Part shown: in pieces, positions 26,968-35,824 of the stretch
How the letters are laid out: every line of letters begins with the position of its first letter
How positions within the stretch are numbered: position 1 is the first letter of the stretch
Origin: Bacteroidetes bacterium RIFCSPLOWO2_12_FULL_35_15
Lineage (GTDB): Bacteria > Bacteroidota > Bacteroidia > 2-12-FULL-35-15
Assembly: GCA_001769385.1 (NCBI GenBank)
Contig: MEPB01000088.1
Coordinates: 17,258-81,257 of the forward strand
Length of the DNA: 64,000 nt
Direction of reading: 5' to 3'
The notes under the pieces: generated by a model
The model's input: the letters and a program-made list of their open reading frames with translations, nothing else
Told to the model about the DNA's origin: nothing
The model's database searches: none
Translations under genes and position numbers: made by a program

Positions 26968-27744
26968 ATGAATAATTATAATCCAATTCCAAATCAACTG
27001 GAAAAAATCTTCAGTTACATTCTCCCTTTTTCGGTAGAACAAAAAAAAGGAGAAATTTCACCTTATCTTGAAGTCAGCCTTTATTGTGGAAAATATAAAC
27101 TTAACGCGGCAAAAGTAAATTATTCCTATGGGGGATTACATTATATTTTTGATGAAGTGTTTAATAAAATCCAATTAAAGGAAAAAAAAATTGAAAATGC
27201 TTTGATCCTTGGTTTTGGAGCAGGTAGCGTTGCCTGCTTACTGACCGAAAAATACGATCAAAACTGTATGATCACAGGAGTTGAAAAAGATGCTGAGGTT
27301 ATAGAACTTGGTCATAAATACTTTAATATTACCAGATTCAAAAAACTCAATTTGATTCATGAAGATGCTTCCGATTTTGTTTCAAAGTGTAATTTAAAAT
27401 TCGATTTGATTATTGTTGATGTTTTTGTAGAAGATAATGTCCCCAAAAAATTCCATCAATTACATTTTATCCAAGGGCTCGATGAACTTCTTTCAGAAAA
27501 CGGCATTTTAATTTTCAATAAGGTAATTAATAATTCGGATCATAAAAATGAAATAAAATTACTTTCAGAAAATATAAATAATGTAATGGGAAAATGTGTT
27601 TTTCACGACATTGTTTTTTCAAATACTAAAAACTCAGTATTAATTTTTGACCGTAAAAAAAATAATAAAAATTATCATTTGGATGAAAAATATTATGACA
27701 AGAATTACACCTCGAATTCCTTAAAAATAAAAGAACCTGTTTAA
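26968..27744 (+). CDS. Spermidine synthase-like methyltransferase-fold protein
   Basis: 258 aa. The Rossmann motif NALILGFGAGSVACLL, the acidic ribose-binding VEKDAEVIELGHKYF, the segment HEDASDFV and FDLIIVDVFVED resemble the spermidine synthase family. The usual N-terminal substrate domain is shortened, so aminopropyl transfer is not assured. It may belong with the preceding methyltransferase and small gene as one transcription unit. It is followed by the MITE-like element. Confidence 0.7.
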   Translation: MNNYNPIPNQLEKIFSYILPFSVEQKKGEISPYLEVSLYCGKYKLNAAKVNYSYGGLHYIFDEVFNKIQLKEKKIENALILGFGAGSVACLLTEKYDQNCMITGVEKDAEVIELGHKYFNITRFKKLNLIHEDASDFVSKCNLKFDLIIVDVFVEDNVPKKFHQLHFIQGLDELLSENGILIFNKVINNSDHKNEIKLLSENINNVMGKCVFHDIVFSNTKNSVLIFDRKKNNKNYHLDEKYYDKNYTSNSLKIKEPV

Positions 27745-27800
27745 ATAAATAATAAATTTTTAATCAATAATTGCATTAAATTTGATAAAAAAAAATTAAT

Positions 27801-27962
27801 AGCCTGTTTAAATTTTACGCAAAATGTATTATATGTCATTTCGACCAGAGGGAGAAATCTCAATAAAATTGAGATAAAAATGAGATTTCTCCCTCTGGTC
27901 GAAATGACAGAATGGTTAAAAAAACCATAATTAGATTCTTTTATTAAAATTTAAACAAGCTC
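27801..27962. mobile_element. MITE-like element with perfect internal hairpin
   Basis: Outer inverted repeats of about 16 bases (27802-27817 and 27945-27961, one mismatch) enclose a perfect 29-base inverted repeat (27834-27862 and 27881-27909) with an 18-base loop; its core is gtcatttcgaccagaggg. The right half matches the copy at 23246-23342 in reverse orientation. No open frame inside. The rest of 27745-28043 is AT-rich without a gene. Confidence 0.7.
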
Positions 27963-28043
27963 TCAAACAAAAAATGATAAATAAAAACAAAATGCGCAAT
28001 TTCAATATCAAATTAAAATGCAGTATTAACCAAAATTAAATTG

Positions 28044-28310
28044 ATGATAGAATTCAGAAAAGAATTGATTGAAAAAATCCTTCAGTCACCCAATGAAAAA
28101 GAAATAGAATCAAACATTAATGATTCAATAAATCGTATGATTGAAAATGGAACAAACATGCATATTATAAAACGTTTTGAAGACAAATTAGAATCTGATT
28201 TGAAATTTGAAATTTCTGAGCCTCACACTGAAAAAGAGTTTTCAAATATCAAAGGAGCTCTTCGTGTGATGAAAGAAATCACTTTGAAAAATAATTCTGT
28301 TATTCAATAA
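28044..28310 (+). CDS. Small protein of unknown function
   Basis: 88 aa from the ATG at 28044; a TTG directly before it is less likely. It is highly charged and probably all helical (FRKELIEKILQSPNEKEIESN, RFEDKLESDLKFEI). No signal peptide or known motif. It is the last gene before the hydrogenase-like cluster and on the same strand, but 120 bases of repeat-bearing sequence separate them, so membership is uncertain. Confidence 0.5.
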   Translation: MIEFRKELIEKILQSPNEKEIESNINDSINRMIENGTNMHIIKRFEDKLESDLKFEISEPHTEKEFSNIKGALRVMKEITLKNNSVIQ

Positions 28311-28430
28311 AGGGTTGGTCACTAATACGAATAAAAAAATTACTAACTATAAATAAAAAAAACGGTAATTGCATTTTCGTAAATTAGTAAGATTCGTTAT
28401 TCGTAACCTAACTAAGTACAAATATAGTTT

Positions 28431-30428
28431 ATGCACATTACGACTTTGTTAATTTCATCATTCCTTATTTTAATAGCTGGAATAGTCTCTATTCCTTTTA
28501 TTCCATCCAATCGCAAAGGAGTTGCTAATTTTATTTTTGTTCTATTAATTGCTGTTGTTACCTCTATACCTGCCCTCAATGCCCTTAATGGAAATCCTAT
28601 CGACATTATTATTTCAGGAACATCGTTTTTAGGTAACATCCCTTTACGAATAGATGCACTTTCAGCATGGTTCATGCTCATCATTAATTTGACCTGTATC
28701 AATGGAGCACTTTATGGCATTGGTTATATGAAACCCTATCAGGAACAAAAAACAAATCTTTCATTACATTGGGTCTTGTTCCTGATTTTTCAATCTTCCA
28801 TGTTATGGGTTTGTATGTTACAGCACAGTCTGGCATTTCTTGTCGCATGGGAACTCATGTCGCTTTCTTCGCTTTTATTGGTAATGTTTGAACATCATAA
28901 AATAGAAACGATTAAAGCAGGACTTAATTACCTGGTGCAAATGCATATCGGTGTTGTATTTCTGACTGTCGCATTTATCTGGGTATATTTTTCAGAAGCA
29001 TCATTTGATTTTCATGGTATCAGCAGCTTTTTTAGTTCTACTACTAATATCTGGTTGTTTCTATTATTTTTTATTGGTTTCGGTATTAAAGCAGGGTTCA
29101 TTCCCTTGCACTCATGGCTTCCTCATGCTCACCCTGCAGCACCATCGCATATTTCAGGTGTAATGTCCGGTGTAATTGTCAAACTTGGTATCTATGGGAT
29201 TCTACGTGTAGCATTGATGTTGAATAGTGATTTTGTATTGATTGGCGAATCTATACTTGTATTATCAATACTTACTGGAATATATGGCATACTCAACGCT
29301 GCCATTCATCGTGATTTTAAAAAAATGCTGGCTTATTGCACCATTGAAAACATTGGTATCATCGGAGCCGGGATAGGTCTTGCTCTTATTGGTAAAGGAA
29401 TAAACAATCCTGTATTATTTGTGTTAGGATTAAGCGGAGCATTGTTACATATATTGAATCATTCTCTTTTCAAATCCCTGCTGTTTTTTTCAGCAGGTTC
29501 GGTTTATCAGCAAACTCATATCCGTGATATGGAAAAACTCGGTGGCCTGATTCATAAGATGCCACAGACTGCGGCACTTTTTCTGATTGGAGCATTGGCT
29601 ATTGGTGGCTTACCACCACTCAATGGATTTGTTTCTGAATTTCTTATTTACAATGGATTTTTAAATGGAATAAAAACAATGGGATTGATGCATTCCACGC
29701 TAATGACACTTTCTTTAGCCGGATTGGCACTTATCGGAGGGTTATCGTTACTTACGTTTACAAAGAGTTTTGGGATACTATTTCTTGGCAGCCCGCGTGA
29801 AAATTTGCATCATCAACCACAAGAAGTTTCCTGGGTGATGCGCGTTCCTCAATATATCATTATCTTGATAATGGTTTCCATTGGTGTGTTTCCACAAATT
29901 TATTTTGCCGTGGTCCTGAATTTAATAAGTTCGGTTTCTCCTTTGATTCAAATTGATTCTTCTGCCTTTCAAACAACAACATCACTTATGTCAAGTGTTG
30001 GAACATATTCTTTATTATTTTTTGCAGTACTGATTTTGGTTTTGATTGTACGAAACATTTTTGTTCGTAAGCGCCCTGCTGAATATAATTCCACCTGGGG
30101 ATGCGCATACATCGCGCCAAGCAGTAAGATGCAATATACAGGGAAATCATTTTCAAAAACATTAGGTAAACTATTAGGATTTATTGTAACGGAAAAGAAA
30201 AAATTCAATGAACTTACCACACAAGAAATTTTTCCAAAAACTCGCACCCATTCATCACATTACATTGATTTTTTTGAACACAATATCATTCATCGGATAA
30301 CTGACCGTTTATTACATAGTCTTAATTATTTTCAGTTTATTCAGAATGGTAAAACACAGATGTATGTATTGTATGGTGTATTTTTTATAATTATTGTTTT
30401 TTTAGGAACACTGTTTAATTTCATTTGA
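28431..30428 (+). CDS. HyfB-like antiporter-type membrane subunit, first copy
   Basis: 665 aa NuoL/HyfB-type integral membrane subunit with about 14 transmembrane segments and a long C-terminal extension (about 500-665). Residues for ion transfer are kept: Glu141 in AWELMSL, Lys220 in GIKAGFIPLHSWLPHAHPAAPSH-type context and Lys251 in VKLGIYG. In complex I and Hyf/Hyc-type complexes it forms a proton or sodium channel. It overlaps the next gene by one base (TGATG), so both are translated together. Confidence 0.88.
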   Translation: MHITTLLISSFLILIAGIVSIPFIPSNRKGVANFIFVLLIAVVTSIPALNALNGNPIDIIISGTSFLGNIPLRIDALSAWFMLIINLTCINGALYGIGYMKPYQEQKTNLSLHWVLFLIFQSSMLWVCMLQHSLAFLVAWELMSLSSLLLVMFEHHKIETIKAGLNYLVQMHIGVVFLTVAFIWVYFSEASFDFHGISSFFSSTTNIWLFLLFFIGFGIKAGFIPLHSWLPHAHPAAPSHISGVMSGVIVKLGIYGILRVALMLNSDFVLIGESILVLSILTGIYGILNAAIHRDFKKMLAYCTIENIGIIGAGIGLALIGKGINNPVLFVLGLSGALLHILNHSLFKSLLFFSAGSVYQQTHIRDMEKLGGLIHKMPQTAALFLIGALAIGGLPPLNGFVSEFLIYNGFLNGIKTMGLMHSTLMTLSLAGLALIGGLSLLTFTKSFGILFLGSPRENLHHQPQEVSWVMRVPQYIIILIMVSIGVFPQIYFAVVLNLISSVSPLIQIDSSAFQTTTSLMSSVGTYSLLFFAVLILVLIVRNIFVRKRPAEYNSTWGCAYIAPSSKMQYTGKSFSKTLGKLLGFIVTEKKKFNELTTQEIFPKTRTHSSHYIDFFEHNIIHRITDRLLHSLNYFQFIQNGKTQMYVLYGVFFIIIVFLGTLFNFI

Positions 30429-32470
30429 TGGGAATTATTATTACATATCTCTTAATTTTCACAATCAGTATTCTTCTGATTCCTTTTTTCAAGGTACGAG
30501 AAAAAGGCATCATTACTATCATAGCTGTAATCATGAGTGCATGTATCAGTGGCTATATAGCCCTAAGAGCATTAATTGGGGAAACAATAGAAATTACCTT
30601 CTCAGGAACAATTATTACCGGTGAAATTCCCATTAGGATAGATGCGCTTTCGGCATGGTTTATTTTAGTTATCAATTTTACAATTATTACCGGGGCATTA
30701 TACGGGTTACAGTATATGAAATCCTATAAAGAGCAGTCCTCCAATATCTCCTTGCATTGCATCGCTTATTTGGGAATACAGTCAATGCTTACACTAATTT
30801 GCACGATTCAGAATTCAATTGTATTTCTTTTTGCCTGGGAGATCATGGCATTATCTTCATTCATCTTAATTATTTTTGAGCACTATAAACAGGATTGCAT
30901 AAAAGCAGGGATCAATTATCTTATTCAAGCTCATGTTGCTATAGTATTTCTCTACATTGGTTTCATCTGGGTGGCATCCCGGACAAACTCATTCGATTTT
31001 AATTCAATCACAGAATTTTCAACCTCAATATCTCTTCCTACCAGTTTAGCATTGTTTCTTTGTTTCTTCATTGCCTTTGCTATTAAAGCCGGCTTCGTCC
31101 CATTTCATACATGGCTACCCTATGCACATCCTGCAGCACCTGCGCATATCTCAGGAGTAATGTCGGGTGTCATTATCAAAATTGGAATTTATGGTATTCT
31201 TAGAATGATCCTGTTGATAAAAACAGATTACATTTTAGCCGGGTTCATCATTCTTTTTATTTCTGTTATTTCAGGAGTATATGGTGTTATGCTGGCTATT
31301 TTACAACATAACCTGAAAAAACTTCTTGCTTATCATAGTATTGAAAACATTGGAATAATAGGCATTGGAATCGGATTAGGAACTATTGGAATCGGAACAA
31401 ATAATTTTCTTCTTGCAACACTCGGATTTGGTGGAGGGATGTTACATGTATTAAATCATTCACTTTTTAAATCACTTTTATTTTATGGCGCAGGAAATGT
31501 GTATCAGACTACTCACACAATGAACATTGAACATTTAGGAGGATTAGTAAAACGGATGCCTCATTCTTCCCTATTGTTCCTGGTTGCTTCTTTAGCCATT
31601 TGCGGACTTCCACCGTTCAATGGTTTTATTTCCGAGTTCCTGATTTATTCCGGATTATTTAAAGGAATGAATAATGGAGGTGTATTCTCCTCAATTCCTA
31701 TTATGTTGACTGTTTTCGGATTAGCAATTATTGGCGGACTTGCTCTATTGTGTTTCACTAAAGCTTTTAGTTCGGTTTTTCTAGGGACTTCCAGACATCT
31801 GACATCTCATCAGCCATCAGAAGCAACTATTGGAAAACTTATTCCAATGTACCTGGTGATGGGATTAATAGTTATCATTGGTTTGTTTCCTGCTTTTTTT
31901 CTTCAGTTATTATCTGAACCATTAAAATTATTTACTAATAAACTGCCCCTTTCTCCTATAAATCAACAAGGTTTTAAAACTCTTACTCATTTAACAGATA
32001 CCATGGAATACATTGGTTGGTCTGCCATAGGATTTATTTTACTTTCGGTTTTAATTTTCTTCATTCGTAAAAAAATCATTACTAAAAAATCTGTTAGCAT
32101 TTCCACAACATGGGGCTGTGCGTATGTGGGCGATACTTCTAAAATGCAATATACAGCAAGTTCTTTTGTACGCACTTACCGTAAAATGGCTGAACCATTT
32201 TTTTCCATTCATAAAAAAAAGAAAGAAATAAAAAAAATATTCCCCGACAAAGCTTGGCACGAAACACATCCGTATGATAAGGCAGAACAATTATTTATTG
32301 ATATTCCACTGAAACACATGAAATATTTTTTTGGTAAATTTCGATTTTTGCAGAATGGGAATCCACAATTTTATATTTTGTATGGAGTAATTTTTATTGT
32401 GTTAATACTTGGTGTACCGTATTTATATGACGTACTAAAATCTTGTATTGAATTTTTAAACAACTTGTAA
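30428..32470 (+). CDS. HyfB-like antiporter-type membrane subunit, second copy
   Basis: 680 aa from the ATG at 30428, overlapping the stop of the first copy by one base; a TTG three bases earlier is not needed. It is a clear tandem paralogue of the preceding gene: same membrane plan, Glu138 in AWEIMAL, Lys220 and Lys251 at the channel positions, and a similar C-terminal part with STTWGCAYVGDTSKMQYT (the first copy has NSTWGCAYIAPSSKMQYT). The complex therefore has two HyfB-like channels plus the HyfF-like one. Confidence 0.88.
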   Translation: MGIIITYLLIFTISILLIPFFKVREKGIITIIAVIMSACISGYIALRALIGETIEITFSGTIITGEIPIRIDALSAWFILVINFTIITGALYGLQYMKSYKEQSSNISLHCIAYLGIQSMLTLICTIQNSIVFLFAWEIMALSSFILIIFEHYKQDCIKAGINYLIQAHVAIVFLYIGFIWVASRTNSFDFNSITEFSTSISLPTSLALFLCFFIAFAIKAGFVPFHTWLPYAHPAAPAHISGVMSGVIIKIGIYGILRMILLIKTDYILAGFIILFISVISGVYGVMLAILQHNLKKLLAYHSIENIGIIGIGIGLGTIGIGTNNFLLATLGFGGGMLHVLNHSLFKSLLFYGAGNVYQTTHTMNIEHLGGLVKRMPHSSLLFLVASLAICGLPPFNGFISEFLIYSGLFKGMNNGGVFSSIPIMLTVFGLAIIGGLALLCFTKAFSSVFLGTSRHLTSHQPSEATIGKLIPMYLVMGLIVIIGLFPAFFLQLLSEPLKLFTNKLPLSPINQQGFKTLTHLTDTMEYIGWSAIGFILLSVLIFFIRKKIITKKSVSISTTWGCAYVGDTSKMQYTASSFVRTYRKMAEPFFSIHKKKKEIKKIFPDKAWHETHPYDKAEQLFIDIPLKHMKYFFGKFRFLQNGNPQFYILYGVIFIVLILGVPYLYDVLKSCIEFLNNL

Positions 32471-32606
32471 AATGGTTACTAATAAACGAATAATTACAAA
32501 CTTACGAAAGAGTCACAAATTAGTAAATTAGTATCTATTGATTATTAGTATCCAACCAGATTAGTAAATTAGTATTTGATTAGTTATTCGCAACTTTTGT
32601 AACCTT
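32471..32606. repeat. ATTAGTAAATTAGTAT direct repeats in the operon spacer
   Basis: The word attagtaaattagtat occurs exactly twice (32519-32534 and 32560-32575), with related half words around. Similar words lie at 28381-28410 before the first gene of the cluster. No hairpin or gene is supported. Confidence 0.65.
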
Positions 32607-33512
32607 ATGATAAGTTTCACACTGATAATTATTACAAGCCTGTTCTTTACAGGTATTGTTCTCCGCACAAAGAGCATTGCATCCGGAAGAAAAGGCCCTG
32701 GAATATTTCAGCCGATGAAAGATATTTTCAGGTTATGGAAAAAGGGAGCAGTATATAGTAAAACAACCAGTTTTATTTTTCAGATTGCGCCAAGCATTTA
32801 TTTTGCATCTGTACTTATGGCTATTCTGATAATACCATTCGGACAATATAATGGAATCATTTCTTTTGATGGAGATTTTGTTTTTTTCGCCTATGTTCTG
32901 GCACTTGGAAAATTCTTCAGTATCATCTCCGCTATGGACACAGGAAGCAGTTTTGAAGGAATGGGAGCTAGCCGTGAAGCTCTTTATTCCTTACTGGCAG
33001 AACCGGCATTTTTTATTCTGATAGGTTCTTTTGCATTGTTGACAGGACATACGTCTTTCCACGACATATTTATCTCCATTCATTTTGGATCTTATATTTC
33101 ATATGCTCTTGGCATACTGGCAACTTTTGTTCTCGTAATGATCGCCATGATCGAAAACAGCCGGATGCCTGTTGATGACCCTAAAACACATCTTGAATTA
33201 ACCATGATTCATGAGGTGATGATCCTTGACAATAGCGGTTTTGATTTAGGGTTGATTCTGCATGCTACAAATCTGAAGTTTGCCATGTATGGTGCACTTA
33301 TCGCAAATTTCTTCTTAGGTAATATTGAAATTTATTTTACTGTTCCTATATTTTTTGCAATTCAAATTCTCTTTGCAATAGCAGTCGGAATTCTCGAATC
33401 ATTTTCAGCAAGATTCAGAATGAGTCACAATGCACAATTTATTTTCACGCTTGCATCTGTTTCTTTAATGATATTTTTCGGTGTATTGTTGGTAATTGGT
33501 AAATTTATTTAA
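32607..33512 (+). CDS. HyfC/NuoH-like membrane subunit
   Basis: 301 aa with about eight transmembrane segments. It corresponds to HyfC/HycD and NuoH, the membrane arm subunit that meets the redox module. The conserved acidic chain is intact: Asp111, Glu117 and Glu124 in DTGSSFEGMGASREA, and Glu183, Asp190, Asp191, Glu197, His202 and Glu203 in IENSRMPVDDPKTHLEL and what follows. So the ion-path entry is preserved although the peripheral redox sites are lost. Confidence 0.9.
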   Translation: MISFTLIIITSLFFTGIVLRTKSIASGRKGPGIFQPMKDIFRLWKKGAVYSKTTSFIFQIAPSIYFASVLMAILIIPFGQYNGIISFDGDFVFFAYVLALGKFFSIISAMDTGSSFEGMGASREALYSLLAEPAFFILIGSFALLTGHTSFHDIFISIHFGSYISYALGILATFVLVMIAMIENSRMPVDDPKTHLELTMIHEVMILDNSGFDLGLILHATNLKFAMYGALIANFFLGNIEIYFTVPIFFAIQILFAIAVGILESFSARFRMSHNAQFIFTLASVSLMIFFGVLLVIGKFI

Positions 33513-33563
33513 TTATTCAGGATCTTTAAAATTAAGAAAATGATGTTATTTTTAAGCAAGGGT

Positions 33564-33630
33564 GTTATTTCGATCGCAGAGAGAAATCTTTTTAATTAAA
33601 AACAAGATTTTTCATTTTGGTCGAAATGAC
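33564..33630. repeat. Degenerate GTCATTTCGAC-type hairpin between operon genes
   Basis: gttatttcgatcgcagag (from 33564) faces ggtcgaaatgac (to 33630) with imperfect pairing. It is the same word family as the perfect hairpin in the MITE-like element at 27834-27909. It lies in the 165-base gap between HyfC-like and HyfE-like genes. Confidence 0.6.
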
Positions 33631-33677
33631 ATAAAAAAAAATTAAAAATTGAAACTACACATTTATAAACCAAAAAA

Positions 33678-34307
33678 ATGGTAAACGTATTGCTAATTAC
33701 ATTCGCTATCACGCTTCTATACCTAAGCATAGCTAACAGGCTACTGAGTATCATCAAGATCCTTGCTTTTCAGGGATTACTTTTATTTGGCGTCAGTTTC
33801 ATTGAACTGAATGAAATAAATTCAATTAACCTAACTTTCATTTTATTGGAAACCATCATTTTCAAAACCATTGCAGTCCCTTTGTTTCTGAATTATGTCA
33901 TCAAACGAAATAACATCAGCAGGGAAGCGGAACCTTTTTTGTCTAATTTTATTTCATTAGTTATTGTTACACTTATTATTACAGTTACATTCCTGCTTTC
34001 AAACACAATTACGGATATACATCTGAATAAAATTTATTTTGTAGCGGCACTTTCAGGCTTATTTACAGGTTTGTATATTATCATGTCACGAAGGAAGATC
34101 ATTACCCATGTTATGGGATTTCTGGTGATTGAAAATGGAGTTTTTATCTTGTCACTTGCAGTTGGGAATGAAATGCCTATGCTGGTTAACACAGGAATAT
34201 TGCTCGATCTTTTTGTAAGCGTTCTGGTACTTGGAATTTTTGTGAATAAAATTGGAGATGTACTTAAAGATGTGAATGTGGATCAGTTACAAAATTTAAA
34301 AGATTAG
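33678..34307 (+). CDS. HyfE/NuoK-like membrane subunit
   Basis: 209 aa, almost entirely hydrophobic with about seven predicted segments, with the HyfE-like SRRKIITHVMGFLVIENGVFILSL pattern (Glu in a membrane helix). HyfE-type subunits fill the NuoK position in the membrane arm. Placed between HyfC-like and HyfF-like genes, as in known hyf operons. Confidence 0.85.
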   Translation: MVNVLLITFAITLLYLSIANRLLSIIKILAFQGLLLFGVSFIELNEINSINLTFILLETIIFKTIAVPLFLNYVIKRNNISREAEPFLSNFISLVIVTLIITVTFLLSNTITDIHLNKIYFVAALSGLFTGLYIIMSRRKIITHVMGFLVIENGVFILSLAVGNEMPMLVNTGILLDLFVSVLVLGIFVNKIGDVLKDVNVDQLQNLKD

Positions 34308-34346
34308 AGTGGTAAACACAAAATCAAACTTTAAAAAGATAAAAGT

Positions 34347-35777
34347 ATGATCGGGGAATATTTAATAGGAACAATCATTATTAGTATGCTGCTGTTTTTT
34401 AACAGGAGCCGCTTGGTGAATTATATTCTTGTTACGATTTTTTTAGTGATGCAATGGGTTTTCACAGTGTATGAATACAACCATCGTAACATCGATGAGT
34501 TTTACGACTTATTTAAACCTGATGCTTTAGCAATTCTGTTGTTGATTACGCTTAGTATCATTGCAATACCCGCTTATTACCATAGCTATGTTTATTTTTT
34601 AAAAAACAAAGAAATTCCCAGGGAAAGAGCTATTTATTTTTCTGCAATGACACTATTAATTGCTGCCATTTCTGCTGCATACCTTTCCAATCACATCGCT
34701 GTAACATGGATTTTTGTTGAATTGACAACACTTTCAGCATCAGCGCTTATTTATCACCGCAGAAATAATCGTTCGTTAGAAGGTACCTGGAAATATATTT
34801 TTGTCTGCTCCATCAGCATCACATTTGTGTTTATTGGAATTTTATTTCTCAGTATCGCCATGCAACAGGCAGGACACTCCGATCTTTCGTTCCCGGCCTT
34901 AATAAGCAATGCTGGCTCCTTAAATGTTTTTTGGCTTCGCTTAGCTTTTCTCTTTATTTTCACGGGCTTTACCGCTAAACTTGGTCTGGTCCCCATGTAC
35001 ACTGCCGGGATTGATGCAAAAGATAAAGCTCCATCACCTGCCGGTGCACTCTTTTCCAGCGTATTGATGAATGTCGGCTTTATTGGAATTTTTCGCTTTT
35101 ACGAAATAATTGCAACCACATCCATCCATGTATGGGCAAATCATATTTTGATCATCGCATCTTTGCTTTCTGTTTTTGTCGCTGCGGTTTATATGCTCAA
35201 AGTAAAAAACATTAAAAGGATGCTGGCTTATTCCAGCATTGAACATACAGGAATTGTTATGCTGGGGATTGCAGCTGGTGGAATTGGGTATTATGCTGCC
35301 ATCCTGCATATTGTGTTACATGCTTTCGCGAAATCAAGTATGTTTTTTCAGATGGGCCAGGTATATCGGATCTACAAAAGCAAAAATATTTACGATGTTG
35401 GAAATTATTTTAAATACAACTTTACCGGAACAATAGTAATCTTGCTTGCTTTTATTTGCTCAACAGCAATGCCTCCTTCAGGACTTTTCATTAGCGAATT
35501 TATGATTTTCAGAGCACTCTTTGAAGCTCATTATCTTTTTGTTTTAATTGTTCTTTTAATTTTACTTACCATCATCATCTGGGCATTCGGAAAAAATATT
35601 TTTAAACTTTTGTTTACTCCAGCGGTTGGTTTCAATGAAGAATGTGTAGAAAAAATCAATCCATATGAATCGATCTCCCAGTTTATTTTATTAGGTCTAG
35701 TTATTTATCTGGGCATTAACCCACCGGATCAGTTTGTAGAATTAATTAACGAATCAATAAAAAATTTACCGCATTAA
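34347..35777 (+). CDS. HyfF-like antiporter-type membrane subunit
   Basis: 476 aa NuoN/HyfF-type subunit with about 13 transmembrane segments. Glu125 (WIFVELTTLS) and Lys211 (FTAKLGLVPMYTAG) occupy the channel positions. The usual WLPDAH segment after the lysine is changed to YTAGIDAKDKAPSP, so this channel is more divergent than the two HyfB-like copies. Starts 39 bases after the HyfE-like gene. Confidence 0.86.
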   Translation: MIGEYLIGTIIISMLLFFNRSRLVNYILVTIFLVMQWVFTVYEYNHRNIDEFYDLFKPDALAILLLITLSIIAIPAYYHSYVYFLKNKEIPRERAIYFSAMTLLIAAISAAYLSNHIAVTWIFVELTTLSASALIYHRRNNRSLEGTWKYIFVCSISITFVFIGILFLSIAMQQAGHSDLSFPALISNAGSLNVFWLRLAFLFIFTGFTAKLGLVPMYTAGIDAKDKAPSPAGALFSSVLMNVGFIGIFRFYEIIATTSIHVWANHILIIASLLSVFVAAVYMLKVKNIKRMLAYSSIEHTGIVMLGIAAGGIGYYAAILHIVLHAFAKSSMFFQMGQVYRIYKSKNIYDVGNYFKYNFTGTIVILLAFICSTAMPPSGLFISEFMIFRALFEAHYLFVLIVLLILLTIIIWAFGKNIFKLLFTPAVGFNEECVEKINPYESISQFILLGLVIYLGINPPDQFVELINESIKNLPH

Positions 35778-35824
35778 AAACTAATGAAATTGGAATAATT
35801 TGATAATATGTTAATGAACCAACC

